This document shows, piece by piece, positions 1-9,000 of a stretch of 12,893 nucleotides of DNA. The notes under the pieces are model-generated. The model searched no databases. It saw only the letters and a list, made by a program, of their open reading frames with translations, and had not been told where the DNA came from. Both the position numbers and the translations under genes were made by a program. This DNA comes from an uncultured Alistipes sp. Lineage in GTDB: Bacteria; Bacteroidota; Bacteroidia; Bacteroidales; Rikenellaceae. The stretch covers positions 1-12,893 of the forward strand of contig CATKXN010000077.1 in the NCBI GenBank assembly GCA_949840605.1. Reading direction: 5' to 3'. The number at the start of each line of letters is the position of its first letter. Position 1 is the first letter of the stretch.

Positions 1-1548
1 CCCCTCGGGCGCACCGCCCCACAGCCGGTCGTTGCCGCCCGCTCCGACGTACCACTCCTTGGCTGCCAGCAGGCGGGTCTGCGGGTTGCGCGTCGCATAG
101 GCGATGGTTCCGGTCGCCTCCGTGGCGTCTTCGGTCTTCACCAGGTCGCTCGAAGCGCTTTCATAAGGTGTATTGCCCGGACGCGTCGCCGTCAGGTTGC
201 GGGCGAACGGGTCCTTGCGGCCCCACTGGTAGAACAGGCCGTAGGCGTTGCGGTCCTTGGGTGTCGTCGACGTGGCCCCCAAGTTGCGGTCGAGCATTTC
301 GAAGGAACCGGCCTCTTCGAAACGGCACGCTATGTCCTGCGCCTCGCTGACCCAGACGTGGTACGACCAGAGGATGGTCCCGTCGGCTTTGCATACGGCT
401 ACGATGGCGTTGCCCTTCGTGCCGGTGACGGGCACTTTCAGCGTCGCGCCCTCCATTGCCGGGGCGTCGACCACGCTGCCCGAAGCCCCGTTGGCAGGCT
501 GCTGCCAGACGATCTGGGCCTTGGCCGGGACGCCGGCCGGCGCGCCGGAAGCGTCCGTGCAGCGGATTCCCTCGTGCACATAGTTCGGACTGAACGTGTA
601 ATAGGGCGTGGCGTCGATGGAGAGGGTTTGGGCCGAGGCGTCCGCCCGGTAGCAGTTCGCCGTGCCGTAATAGCGCGTCAGCGGCAGGCTGTGCAGCGGT
701 GTTACGACGCCGGCCGTCACGGTCACGGCCTGTGCCGTCTCGATCTCGTAGAGGCAGCCGTCGGTGTCGGTGATCCGGAACGAGAATCCCTGCTCATAGG
801 TGCCCGCGGGCAGGAAAACGAGGAATCCGTCCGGTTTCGAGAGGTCGCCGTTCGAGGAGATGTTGGCTCCGTTGCCGCAGTCCACCGTCACCGAGGTCCC
901 CGTCGTTCCCCGGCTCAGCTGCGGGGTTCCCGTCGCGGCCTCGACCGTGATCTTTCCGGCGATCTGCTCCCCGCCGCGGGCCGTCACTTCGATACGCGCG
1001 ATTTTGATGCCCAGCGCCTGGTAGTCGTTGACGCGCAGCAGCAGGCCGCCGCAGACGTTTTTGAACTCGAACGTATTGTCGCCGGTCGCGGCCACCATCG
1101 GCAGCGCCGCGATGTCGGAGCCTGCGCCGAGGGCCGACGCATAGGATTGTCGGGCCAGCGCCGACAGTCCGATTTCGAACGTGTCGCCCGAGAGCCCCTT
1201 CGTCAGGGCGTCGGCCGGATAGACGGCATAACGCTGTGCGTCGGTGACGGTTTTCGAGCTTTCGACCGGATCGAAAATACCGGTGCGGGTGTTGTCCGAG
1301 GCGGTGACATACGGGGCTCCGGAGGGATTTCCGGTGCTGAACACCTGAATGCGGTCGCCCGATTTCCAGACGACGTTGCGCTGGTTGTCGAGCGTCGTGC
1401 GGGTTTGCGCGATGGGCTCCGCGACGACCGACCGGATCGACAGGTCCGTCTCCGGCTGCTGCCGCAGGTCGGTTTCCTCCTCGAACTGCGAACATCCGAA
1501 CGATGCGCATAATGTGGCCGCAAGGGCGATGATATGGTGTGTTTTCAT
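1..1548 (-). CDS. Fimbrillin-like / FISUMP-type surface lipoprotein, 3' end beyond window (partial)
   Basis: The frame stays open from the ATG at 1546-1548 to the window edge without a stop, giving 516 visible residues; the C-terminus is missing. The N-terminus is a lipoprotein signal with lipobox ASFG-C (Cys19), followed by acidic residues (CSQFEEETD), as expected for surface export. The segment with TRTTLDNQ and WKSGDRIQVF (W61 onward) resembles the N-terminal domain of Bacteroidales fimbrillin-family proteins. The second half has signatures of the Fibrobacter succinogenes major paralogous (FISUMP-like) C-terminal domain: ANCY (297-300), TILWSYHVWV (about 391-400), MLDRNLGA (418-425) and GLFYQWGRKDPF (437-448). 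No catalytic motif is visible. As the last visible gene of the operon, 21 bp after the propeller gene, it sits where PULs often carry a surface glycan-binding protein (SusE/F position). A binding or adhesion role is inferred from position only; a fimbria-like structural role is the alternative. Confidence is high for the gene and moderate for the family. Confidence 0.85.
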   Translation of the reverse strand, partial: MKTHHIIALAATLCASFGCSQFEEETDLRQQPETDLSIRSVVAEPIAQTRTTLDNQRNVVWKSGDRIQVFSTGNPSGAPYVTASDNTRTGIFDPVESSKTVTDAQRYAVYPADALTKGLSGDTFEIGLSALARQSYASALGAGSDIAALPMVAATGDNTFEFKNVCGGLLLRVNDYQALGIKIARIEVTARGGEQIAGKITVEAATGTPQLSRGTTGTSVTVDCGNGANISSNGDLSKPDGFLVFLPAGTYEQGFSFRITDTDGCLYEIETAQAVTVTAGVVTPLHSLPLTRYYGTANCYRADASAQTLSIDATPYYTFSPNYVHEGIRCTDASGAPAGVPAKAQIVWQQPANGASGSVVDAPAMEGATLKVPVTGTKGNAIVAVCKADGTILWSYHVWVSEAQDIACRFEEAGSFEMLDRNLGATSTTPKDRNAYGLFYQWGRKDPFARNLTATRPGNTPYESASSDLVKTEDATEATGTIAYATRNPQTRLLAAKEWYVGAGGNDRLWGGAPEG

Positions 1549-1569
1549 GATGTTTTCGGTTGTTAACGG

Positions 1570-3474
1570 TTATTTCCAGGGGTTGACTTCGTCGCCGTTG
1601 CTCCATCCGGGACCGCGGCCGTTGTCGTCGTCTCCCGGTTCGGGTTCGGGAACGGGTTCTGCCGGCACTTTCAGCTCGACGGGCAGCCATTTGTCGTAGT
1701 TGGCGGCGGCCAGCCCCGTGAAGGTGTCGTCGCCGGCGGCGTCGTGCAGCACGGCGTTGAAGAGTATGCGGTCTGCGGCCACGGTGATCCGGTCGCGCGG
1801 GATGGCGAGTTCGACCACGTAACCCCGGTCGTTGTCCGTCTCGTCGAAGGTGCCGAGCACGGTCGCGGCGCACTTCACCGCCGTGTTGTCGCATACGAGC
1901 GTGCCCTTGGCCGCGTCGGGGGTGATTTTCAGGATCAGCGGGTCCCCGGTGGCGTTTCCGCTCTGGATCATCAGGTCGATGCCGTCCGCCGCGTCGAGTC
2001 CGCTGTCGAGGCGTTCCACGAGGCAGTAGAGGTTTTCGTCGTCGTAGGCGAAGCGGAAAACGGCCTGGGCCTGCGAGACGCTGCCGATGAACAGGGCGTC
2101 CTGCACGTCTTTCCAATGGGCGCTGCTGCCGACGAGGGCGGGGGTGAACTGCGTGGCGTTGATGCGGTGGTTCAGGACGAATTTCGCCAGCTGGATGCGG
2201 GCGCTGGCGGTTTCCTTACCGTCGATCGTCTGCGTGAATGCATCCGGGAATACTGCGGCGAGCGTGTGGTCGTCGACCGGTTCGATCGAACCCCACGAAC
2301 CCCTGCCTGGGAATCCCGGCATCGGATCGCTGAACGACCATGCCTTCGCATCCCCGATTCGCATGTTGAATACGCCGCTGATGTTGCATGAAAGAACGGT
2401 CTCTCCGGAGCGGAACTGCCGTAGATAGGGCGCCGCCTGATTCAGGAAGATGTTGTTCTGCCGCTCGGCGGGGCTGTCTTCGTCGCCTGCCGGAGGACCT
2501 GCCGCCCAGTTGTCGTTCGAATAGGCCAGTCCCAGGTGGTATTTGTCCTCGGAGGTTCCCGTGCGTCCGAACCGGGACTCGAACGCTACGGCGATTCGTT
2601 CCGATCCGTTCAGTTGGATGGCCACGGGCATTTGGTCGGTGAAAATCACCGTTCCCGATCCGTCTGTGGCTGTTCCGGCCTTTTGGCGGATGACTTTGCC
2701 GATGGTGGTCCAGGTCGCTCCGCGGTCCGTCGAACGGAGCAGCGACGTGCCCGAATTGCCCGTCGTGGTGTTCGCATCCGTGAAATAGACGTGTACCTCT
2801 CCGGTCGAAAGCTGGAGGGCCGACGGCTCCCAGGTGGTGCCGCGGTAGATGATCTGAGTGTCGCTCCAGGTCTTTCCGTTATCGGACGAACGGCGCATCA
2901 TGATGCCGTTATTCAGCGGGTTGAGCCTGTATCCCTTGTTGAGCCGGAACGAGGCGAAGGCAAGAATGTCTCCGTTGTCGAGCACTATGGCATCGGCCGA
3001 AGTGAAAAGCACGCGGTCGTCGACATTGCTTTCGTACTGCTTCATGTCCGTCTTGGCGAAGAGCTGTTCGTCGGCGTTCTGCCACGTGATGAAATTCTTG
3101 CTGCGGGCGTAATAGACATCATGGGCCGACGGTCCCTGCTGGTAGATAAGCAGGAAGGTGTTGTCTTTGAGCTTCTTGATGCGGGGATAGCGGGCGTTCA
3201 CGGCCGAAAGCAGGGGTTTTTCCAGCTTCATGAAGGAGCGGAAATCCATTTCGAGCGAACTGCCCTGCCATTCGTTGGCGTGCGAATTGAGGTATCCCAG
3301 CGTCGCGTTCAGGTCGTGGATCGAAGTGATCTCCGTATCGACGGGCGCGGGGTCGCTGCCGCCCGTACCCGGTTTGGGATTGGGGTTTTCGTCAGCCGAC
3401 GGCTTGGAGCAGGCGGCCGTCGAGAGGGCCAGCGCAAGCAGCAGCAGGCTGGATATGTTGTGTCGAAGATTCAT
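1570..3474 (-). CDS. Sialidase-fold (BNR) beta-propeller exo-glycosidase-like lipoprotein with CBM9-like domain
   Basis: 634 residues. The signal peptide ends in lipobox STAA-C (Cys22), followed by a Pro/Gly-rich linker to about residue 45. The region from about 90 to 435 looks like a six-bladed sialidase-fold propeller. It has YPRI (96-99), two full Asp-boxes SxDxGxxW (196-203 and 248-255), WEP with Glu216, DQMP followed by AVAFES (Glu299), and GSIEP (Glu398). The WEP plus DxMP...FE pattern recalls BNR_2/GH93-type exo-enzymes (exo-arabinanases) more than true sialidases; Glu216 and Glu299 are my candidates for the catalytic pair. Residues about 452-602 resemble a family 9-like carbohydrate-binding/DOMON-type module (FRFAYDDENLYCLVE, then YVVELAIPR). 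The chain ends in a Pro/Glu/Asp-rich tail closing with NPWK. It starts 11 bp after the GH-A gene and is co-transcribed. It probably releases a terminal sugar or disaccharide at the cell surface. The exact CAZy family and substrate are not certain. Confidence 0.85.
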   Translation of the reverse strand: MNLRHNISSLLLLALALSTAACSKPSADENPNPKPGTGGSDPAPVDTEITSIHDLNATLGYLNSHANEWQGSSLEMDFRSFMKLEKPLLSAVNARYPRIKKLKDNTFLLIYQQGPSAHDVYYARSKNFITWQNADEQLFAKTDMKQYESNVDDRVLFTSADAIVLDNGDILAFASFRLNKGYRLNPLNNGIMMRRSSDNGKTWSDTQIIYRGTTWEPSALQLSTGEVHVYFTDANTTTGNSGTSLLRSTDRGATWTTIGKVIRQKAGTATDGSGTVIFTDQMPVAIQLNGSERIAVAFESRFGRTGTSEDKYHLGLAYSNDNWAAGPPAGDEDSPAERQNNIFLNQAAPYLRQFRSGETVLSCNISGVFNMRIGDAKAWSFSDPMPGFPGRGSWGSIEPVDDHTLAAVFPDAFTQTIDGKETASARIQLAKFVLNHRINATQFTPALVGSSAHWKDVQDALFIGSVSQAQAVFRFAYDDENLYCLVERLDSGLDAADGIDLMIQSGNATGDPLILKITPDAAKGTLVCDNTAVKCAATVLGTFDETDNDRGYVVELAIPRDRITVAADRILFNAVLHDAAGDDTFTGLAAANYDKWLPVELKVPAEPVPEPEPGDDDNGRGPGWSNGDEVNPWK

Positions 3475-3485
3475 ATTCGGTGGAA

Positions 3486-4586
3486 TTAGCGGTTATTCAT
3501 GGTTTTGTCTTGCGTCATGGAACGGATGAAGTCTACCTCCCGCTGGCTGTACGGGGTGCCGTCGAGGCGGAAGATGTCGTGGAACCAGATCTCGGGTTCG
3601 GGATCGCCGGCCTTGCTCGACCACTGGAGATGGAAGTTGCACTTTCCGGCGGTGAGCCCCCAGCTGATGGCCCCGACCTGCTCGCGTTTGAGTATGGGCA
3701 TGATCTCCTCGAAGGTCGAGCGCGGACGCCCCATGTACTCCTGGCAGATCATGGGCCGCCCGAACTGCTTCATCATGGAGATGAAGGTCTCCATCTCTTC
3801 GGGACCGTAGTAGCAGTGGAACGTCATGATGTCGCAGTTCTCGCCGAGGAACGAGACGATCGGGAAATTGCTGCGCGTGCCGTGTACGCCGGGGCATATC
3901 CAGAGCGGCGACGAGAGGGGCTGCGAGGGGTTCGCCTCGCGTCCCCATTTGAAGACCTCGCGCAGCAGCGGCAGGCTGCGGGCGCCCTGCTTGAAGTTCT
4001 CCGGTTCGTTGTAGAGGCACCAGAACAGGATGCGGTCGTCGTCGCGGAACGTCGTGATGATGTCCTTGACATAGCGTTCGAGGCGGGGCCACGAAGCCGG
4101 ATCGTTGACCGACGGGGCTCCGGGGCTCTGTATCCACTGCGAGTTGTGGATGCCCTGGATCGATTCGGGCTGCTTGCCCAGCTGCGGGTTTTCGAACCGG
4201 CCGCCGTTGGTGAAGAAGGTCACGATGGTTTTGATCCCGTGCTTGCGGCAGATTTCGAGGAATGCGTCGATGCGCTGCTTGAATCCTGCGGGATCGGCCT
4301 CCCACACCATGTCGTGCAGGAAAATGCGGACCGTGTTGAACCCGAGTTCCTCGGCCTTGGACATCTCGTAGTCGATGGTCTTCGGATCGAAACTCTCCGC
4401 CTGCCACATTTCGAACTGGTTGATGGCCGTGGCCGCGACGTAGTTGAAGCCCACGGGCCACTCCTGTTCCGCATACCAGGCGTTGGCGCGCTCCTGCGAC
4501 CAGCGCTGCGCCGGGGCCGGGGTTTCCTTGCCGCAGGAGGCTGCGGCGAAAAGTGCGATCGTGAAATAGATAATCAGTTTTTTCAT
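3486..4586 (-). CDS. Clan GH-A (GH5-like) glycoside hydrolase, lipoprotein
   Basis: 366 residues. The lipobox AAAS-C puts the lipid anchor at Cys18, and GKE follows it. The rest is a single (beta/alpha)8 catalytic domain. Clan GH-A landmarks occur in order: NTVRIFLHD (Arg87, strand 2), LYNEPE with Glu194 as acid/base (strand 4), FHCYYGP with His257 (strand 6), CQEYMG with Glu283 as nucleophile (strand 7) and ISWG with Trp309 (strand 8). The overall pattern (AINQFEMWQ at 54-62, PQLGKQP at 134-140, then WFHDIFRLDGTPY near the end) matches a Bacteroidota group often annotated loosely as 'cellulase family' or '1,4-beta-xylanase'. I do not trust that substrate label. All expected catalytic residues are present, so an active retaining enzyme is likely. 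The ATG lies 9 bp after the SusD stop, so the genes are co-transcribed. It probably cuts the target glycan at the cell surface before import. Confidence is high for the fold and low for the substrate. Confidence 0.88.
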   Translation of the reverse strand: MKKLIIYFTIALFAAASCGKETPAPAQRWSQERANAWYAEQEWPVGFNYVAATAINQFEMWQAESFDPKTIDYEMSKAEELGFNTVRIFLHDMVWEADPAGFKQRIDAFLEICRKHGIKTIVTFFTNGGRFENPQLGKQPESIQGIHNSQWIQSPGAPSVNDPASWPRLERYVKDIITTFRDDDRILFWCLYNEPENFKQGARSLPLLREVFKWGREANPSQPLSSPLWICPGVHGTRSNFPIVSFLGENCDIMTFHCYYGPEEMETFISMMKQFGRPMICQEYMGRPRSTFEEIMPILKREQVGAISWGLTAGKCNFHLQWSSKAGDPEPEIWFHDIFRLDGTPYSQREVDFIRSMTQDKTMNNR

Positions 4587-4595
4587 GGTGTTCTG

Positions 4596-6065
4596 TCAAT
4601 ATCCGGGGTTTTGATCCTTGGTCGGATCGAGTGAAGTGTTGTAGTTGAATTCGTCGGCGGGTACGGGCCACCAGTAGGCTGCGGGTCCCACCTCCGATTC
4701 GGCCTTGACACGGCCCGCCCTGACGGCGTATTCGGCCAGTTTGCCGCAGCGTTTCAGGTCGCAGTAGCGTTTCCCTTCGAAGGCGGTTTCATAGCCGCGT
4801 TCCTGAAGCAGCAGCTCCATGAACTTGTCCTGCGTGGCGTAGTCGGCCAGCTTGAAATCGGAACCCTGCGGACGCGTGGGTTTCAGACCGTAGGCGCGGC
4901 GGTGCACCTGGTTGAGGGCCTCCATAGCGGTTTCGTCGGGCTTCCCGTCGCGGCGGCAGATCGCTTCGGCGTAGTAGAGCAGCGCGTCGGCATAACGGTA
5001 CACCGGAAAGTCGTTGGCGGCCCCCGTGCTGTTGTAATCGCGGAATTTCAGGCAGATCATGCCCGTTTTCGTCAGCGAATTGAGCGTACCGTTGCCGGTC
5101 TGAATCCAGAGGCTGTACTGGTAGCGCAGGTCGGCCTTGTCCCAGTTCTTGACGAAGACGTTTTTCTCGTAGTCGGTGTAGATGCCGACGTTTCCGCCGT
5201 CGCGCACCGGGTTCGGACGGCAAAGGTACATCGCCATGAAGTTGTTGCCGTCGTCCTGGTTGTATTTGAAGTAGAAGATCTCTTCACGGGTGGCGTTGGC
5301 GGCCGTTCCGTAGAGGTTTTCGAAATCGTCGGCTTTCGAGACTTCCACCAGTCCGTAGCGTCCCGAGTCGACCACCTTGCCGGCGGCCGTAGCGGCCTCG
5401 CCCCAGCGTTCGAGGTAGAGCAGGGCTTCGGTCTCCAGCATCAGCGCCGCATAGCGGGCGGGGCGTCCTGCCTGGGCGACGCTTTCGGGCAGCAGGCCGG
5501 CCGCATCGGCGGCTTCCCGGGCGACGAATTCCCAAATGTCGCGTTCGGGCGTGCGCGGCTTGTTGAAGTCGCTCATGTTGTGCTCGTCGAAGAAGGGCAC
5601 GGCGCCGTAGTAACGCGCCAGGTACGAGTAGCTGAAAGCCCGCAGGAAGCGTGCTTCGCCGCTCAGATGGTCGTATTCGATCTGCGAGAGCTTCGCATCG
5701 CCGATCTGCGAGAGTATCTCGTTCGAGAAGCGGATCGCGCGGTAGAGAACGGCCCACGTGTCGTTCGTGAAGGTCACTCCGCCCGAGGTGAGGCCCGTGG
5801 CGTAGGAGGTGGCGTAGTTTCCCCGTCCGTAGCAGTAGTCGGCCAGGCTTTCGCTCAGCACCGAGAGGTAGCGTCCGAATCCCACCTGGCGGCGCAGCTG
5901 ATAATAGATCGAGTTGATGACGCTCTGCACCTCTGCCGCATTGGACATGAAGGTCGTGGCGTCTACCTTTTTGGGATGCTCCTCGAGGAATTCCCATTTT
6001 TCGCACGACGGAAGCGACGTGGCGATACCGGCGGCGGCCAGCAATATGAATAGGATGTGTTTCAT
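4596..6065 (-). CDS. susD-like: SusD/RagB-family outer-membrane glycan-binding lipoprotein
   Basis: 489 residues. The lipobox SLPS-C gives a lipidated Cys21, followed by EKWEFLEEHP, typical of the SusD N-terminus. The N-terminal part (AAEVQSVINSIYYQLRR, about residues 42-58) carries the TPR-like helices of the family. The C-terminal SusD_RagB signatures are FPVYRYADALLYYAEA, ALNQVHRRAYGL, ERGYETAFEGKRYCDLKR and the ending WPVPADEFNYN...QNPGY. The length is at the short end for the family (usually about 500-600). SusD proteins sit as a lid on the SusC barrel at the cell surface and present oligosaccharides to it. The gene begins 20 bp after the SusC stop, the canonical susC-susD order. Divergence in the ligand-binding loops prevents reading the glycan from sequence. 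The start is fixed by the signal peptide. Assignment is near certain. Confidence 0.96.
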   Translation of the reverse strand: MKHILFILLAAAGIATSLPSCEKWEFLEEHPKKVDATTFMSNAAEVQSVINSIYYQLRRQVGFGRYLSVLSESLADYCYGRGNYATSYATGLTSGGVTFTNDTWAVLYRAIRFSNEILSQIGDAKLSQIEYDHLSGEARFLRAFSYSYLARYYGAVPFFDEHNMSDFNKPRTPERDIWEFVAREAADAAGLLPESVAQAGRPARYAALMLETEALLYLERWGEAATAAGKVVDSGRYGLVEVSKADDFENLYGTAANATREEIFYFKYNQDDGNNFMAMYLCRPNPVRDGGNVGIYTDYEKNVFVKNWDKADLRYQYSLWIQTGNGTLNSLTKTGMICLKFRDYNSTGAANDFPVYRYADALLYYAEAICRRDGKPDETAMEALNQVHRRAYGLKPTRPQGSDFKLADYATQDKFMELLLQERGYETAFEGKRYCDLKRCGKLAEYAVRAGRVKAESEVGPAAYWWPVPADEFNYNTSLDPTKDQNPGY

Positions 6066-6085
6066 GGTTTACGGTGGTTAGGTCG

Positions 6086-9000
6086 TTAGAAAACAAGCCG
6101 GCATCCCAGGGTGAAGGTCCGGGCGCCCGGGTAGCAGCTGGCGTCGATGCCCTGGGCGAGCGACGTGCTGCCGCCCTTGGCGTTGACGTCGGGGTCCCAG
6201 AAGGGATACGACGTGATCGTCCAGAGATTCTGGGCGCTGACATAGACGCGGGCCTTGCTGATGGCGCGGCTCTTGCCGCACGGGATGTTGTAGCTCAGTT
6301 CGAGGTTTTTCAGACGCATGTAGGTGCCGTCGTAGACGAAGCGGTCCGACATCTTCAGCGCGATGTCCTGACGCAGGTTGGGATATTTGGCATGGGGCGT
6401 TTCGGGGGTCCAGTGGTTGTAGAGCACTTCGCGCAGGGTGTTGGCGTTCGAGCTGTAGTCGTAGGCGGCCGAGGCCATGCTGAGCGAGTAGATGTCGTTG
6501 CCGATCGAGCCCTGGAAGAATGCGCTCAGCGTGAATCCCTTGTAGCTGACCGCCGTGTTGAAGTTGAGCAGGCAGTCGGGGTTCGGGTTGCCGATGATCG
6601 TCTTGTCGGCCGGCGTGATGCCGTCCACGCCGTCGAGGTCCTTGTAGACGAGCTGTCCGTTGTCGTCGTATCCCTCCTCGACGTAGCCGTAGAAGACGTA
6701 CATCGGTTCGCCGATGCGCATCAGGTTGAGCTGGTCGCTGATGATGGTGTTGCTCACCGTGCTGCCGAAGATGTCCTTGTCCTCGGAGAGCGAAAGCACC
6801 TTCGACCGGTTGACCGACAGGTTGACCCCGAAATCCCATTTCACGGCCTTGTCGATGATGCGCGTGTCGAGCTGCAGTTCGACGCCCGCGTTCCGGATGG
6901 CTCCGACGTTGCGCAGGGCGGTGGTGTAACCGCTCGACCGGGGCATCTCGACGTCGTTGAGCAGGTTGGTCGTCTTCTTGTGGTAGTAATCGGCCGTCAG
7001 GCGGATGCGGTTGTTCAGCAGCGCCAGGTCGAGACCCACGTTCCACTGCCCCGTGGTCTCCCAGCGCAGGTCGCCGAGATAGGTGTTCTTGGGGGCGTAG
7101 CCTACGGTGGTGGTCTTGTCGAACACGACGTTGACCGATTCGAGCGTGTTCTGCGTCGAATAGGGCGAGATGGCGGTGCTGCCGGTCACGCCGTAACCGA
7201 CGCGCAGCTTGAGGTCCGACAGCCAGTCGGCCTGCCGGAGGAACTGCTCCTGCGAAATGCGCCAGGCGACGGCCGCCGAGGGGAAATAGCCCCATTTGTT
7301 GCCCTTGCTGTAGCGCGACGAACCGTCGGCCCGGAAGTTAACGGTGAGCAGGTAGCGGTTGTCGAAATTGTAGTTGATGCGCCCCAGGAACGAGAGCATA
7401 CGCCAGTCGGAGTAACCCGATGTGGGCAGGCCCTTGACGTCGGCGGCGTCGAGGTCGTAGGATTCCACCACGTCGCTCAGGAATCCCGATGCGGTTCCCG
7501 TGCCGACGGACTTGGATACGCTCTGCTCGTAGGTGATGCCGCCCATGACGTTGAGGTGGTGCCGGCCGAAGCCCTTGTCGTAGGTGATGATGTTGTTGCT
7601 GGTGATGTCGACCACCTCGTTGAAGTCGATCGACGCCGCGCCGTCGTAGTTCGGATAGGCGAGCGAGCGGGTATAGTCGCTCCGCGCCTGGCTGTTCTGC
7701 ACGTTGGCGGCGACCTGGATCGAAAGCCCGTCGACCGGTTTCACGGTCAGGGCGGCGTTGGCCAGCAGCCGGTTCGCATACCGCCGGTTTTTCACCTCGT
7801 GCAGATAGGCCACGGGATTCATGCCGGCGGTGGGCTGCGTCTGGAAGTCGTTCCACGAACCGTCGTCGTAATGCGGCGTGGCGAGGGGCGAGGCCGTGAG
7901 GGCCGAGTTGATCACCGTCGTGCCGCGGCTGCCGCCCTGCGAGTTCATCTGGTCGTGGTTCGACCGGCTGAAGATGATGTTCGCCGAAGCGGTGACGTAT
8001 TTCGAGATGCTGTATTCGAGATTCGTGCGGATCGAGATGCGCTCGTATCCGCCCTTCTTGACGATGCCGTCCTGATCGAAGTAGCTCAGGCCGAGCGATC
8101 CCTTGAAAGTCGGGCCGCCGCCCGTGATGTCCACGGCGTGGTTGGTGATCACGGCCGACCGGAAGATTTCGTCCTGCCAGTTGGTGTTCCACACGTTGGC
8201 GGCGATCTGTTCGGGCGTGAAGACCTCCGGCTGCTTGTTGATGCGGGCCTTCTCGTTCAGGTAGGTCATGTATTCGTCGCCGTTGAGCACGTCCATCTGC
8301 TTGTAGAGGGTCTGGATGCCGACGCTGCCGTCGTAGCTCACCCGGATCTTACCCTCCTTGGCTCCCTTCGTCGTGACGATCACTACGCCGTTGGCTCCCC
8401 GCGAACCGTAGATGGCCGTCGCCGAGGCGTCCTTGAGAATCTCCACCGACTCGATGTCCGACGTGTTGATCATGTTGATGTTGCCGGGGAATCCGTTGAT
8501 GATCCACAGGGGTTCGTTGTCGCCTTTGATCGAGTTGGCGCCGCGGATGCGGACCTGGATGGCCGCTCCGGGCTGTCCGTTGAGCTGGTTGATCTGCACG
8601 CCCGAGACACGTCCCTGGAGCGCCTGCGCCACCGAGACGTTGGCGAATTCGTTGATCAGATCGCCCTTGACCTGGGCTACGGCTCCCGAGAGATCGCGTT
8701 TGCGCTGTACGCCGTAACCGACTACGACCAGTTCGTCCATCACGAGGCTGCCCTGCGAGAGCCTGATGTCGAATGCCGAACGGCCGTTGACCGGCTCCTC
8801 GCGGTCGTCCATTCCGAGGTAGGTCACCAGCAGCGTGGCGTCGCGCGGAATGCTGCGGAAGCGGACGTAGCCTTTGGCGTCGGAGATTTCGCCCGTATTC
8901 GAGCCTTTCACGACGACGGCGGCGCCGGAGACGGGATTCCCGTCGTCGTCCAGAATACGGACCGTACAGGCGTGGTCCGCATTTTTTTGCGTTTGCGCAC

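Noticed and set aside
794..2116. A 440-codon minus-strand frame spanning the boundary of the fimbrillin-like and propeller genes.
   Set aside because: It overlaps two well-supported genes in another frame and encodes low-complexity Arg-rich sequence; it is a shadow frame.
1570..3474. Calling the BNR protein a true sialidase (GH33).
   Set aside because: Asp-boxes only show the propeller fold. The WEP and DxMP...FE pattern fits GH93/BNR_2-type proteins better, and I could not identify the full sialidase arginine triad.
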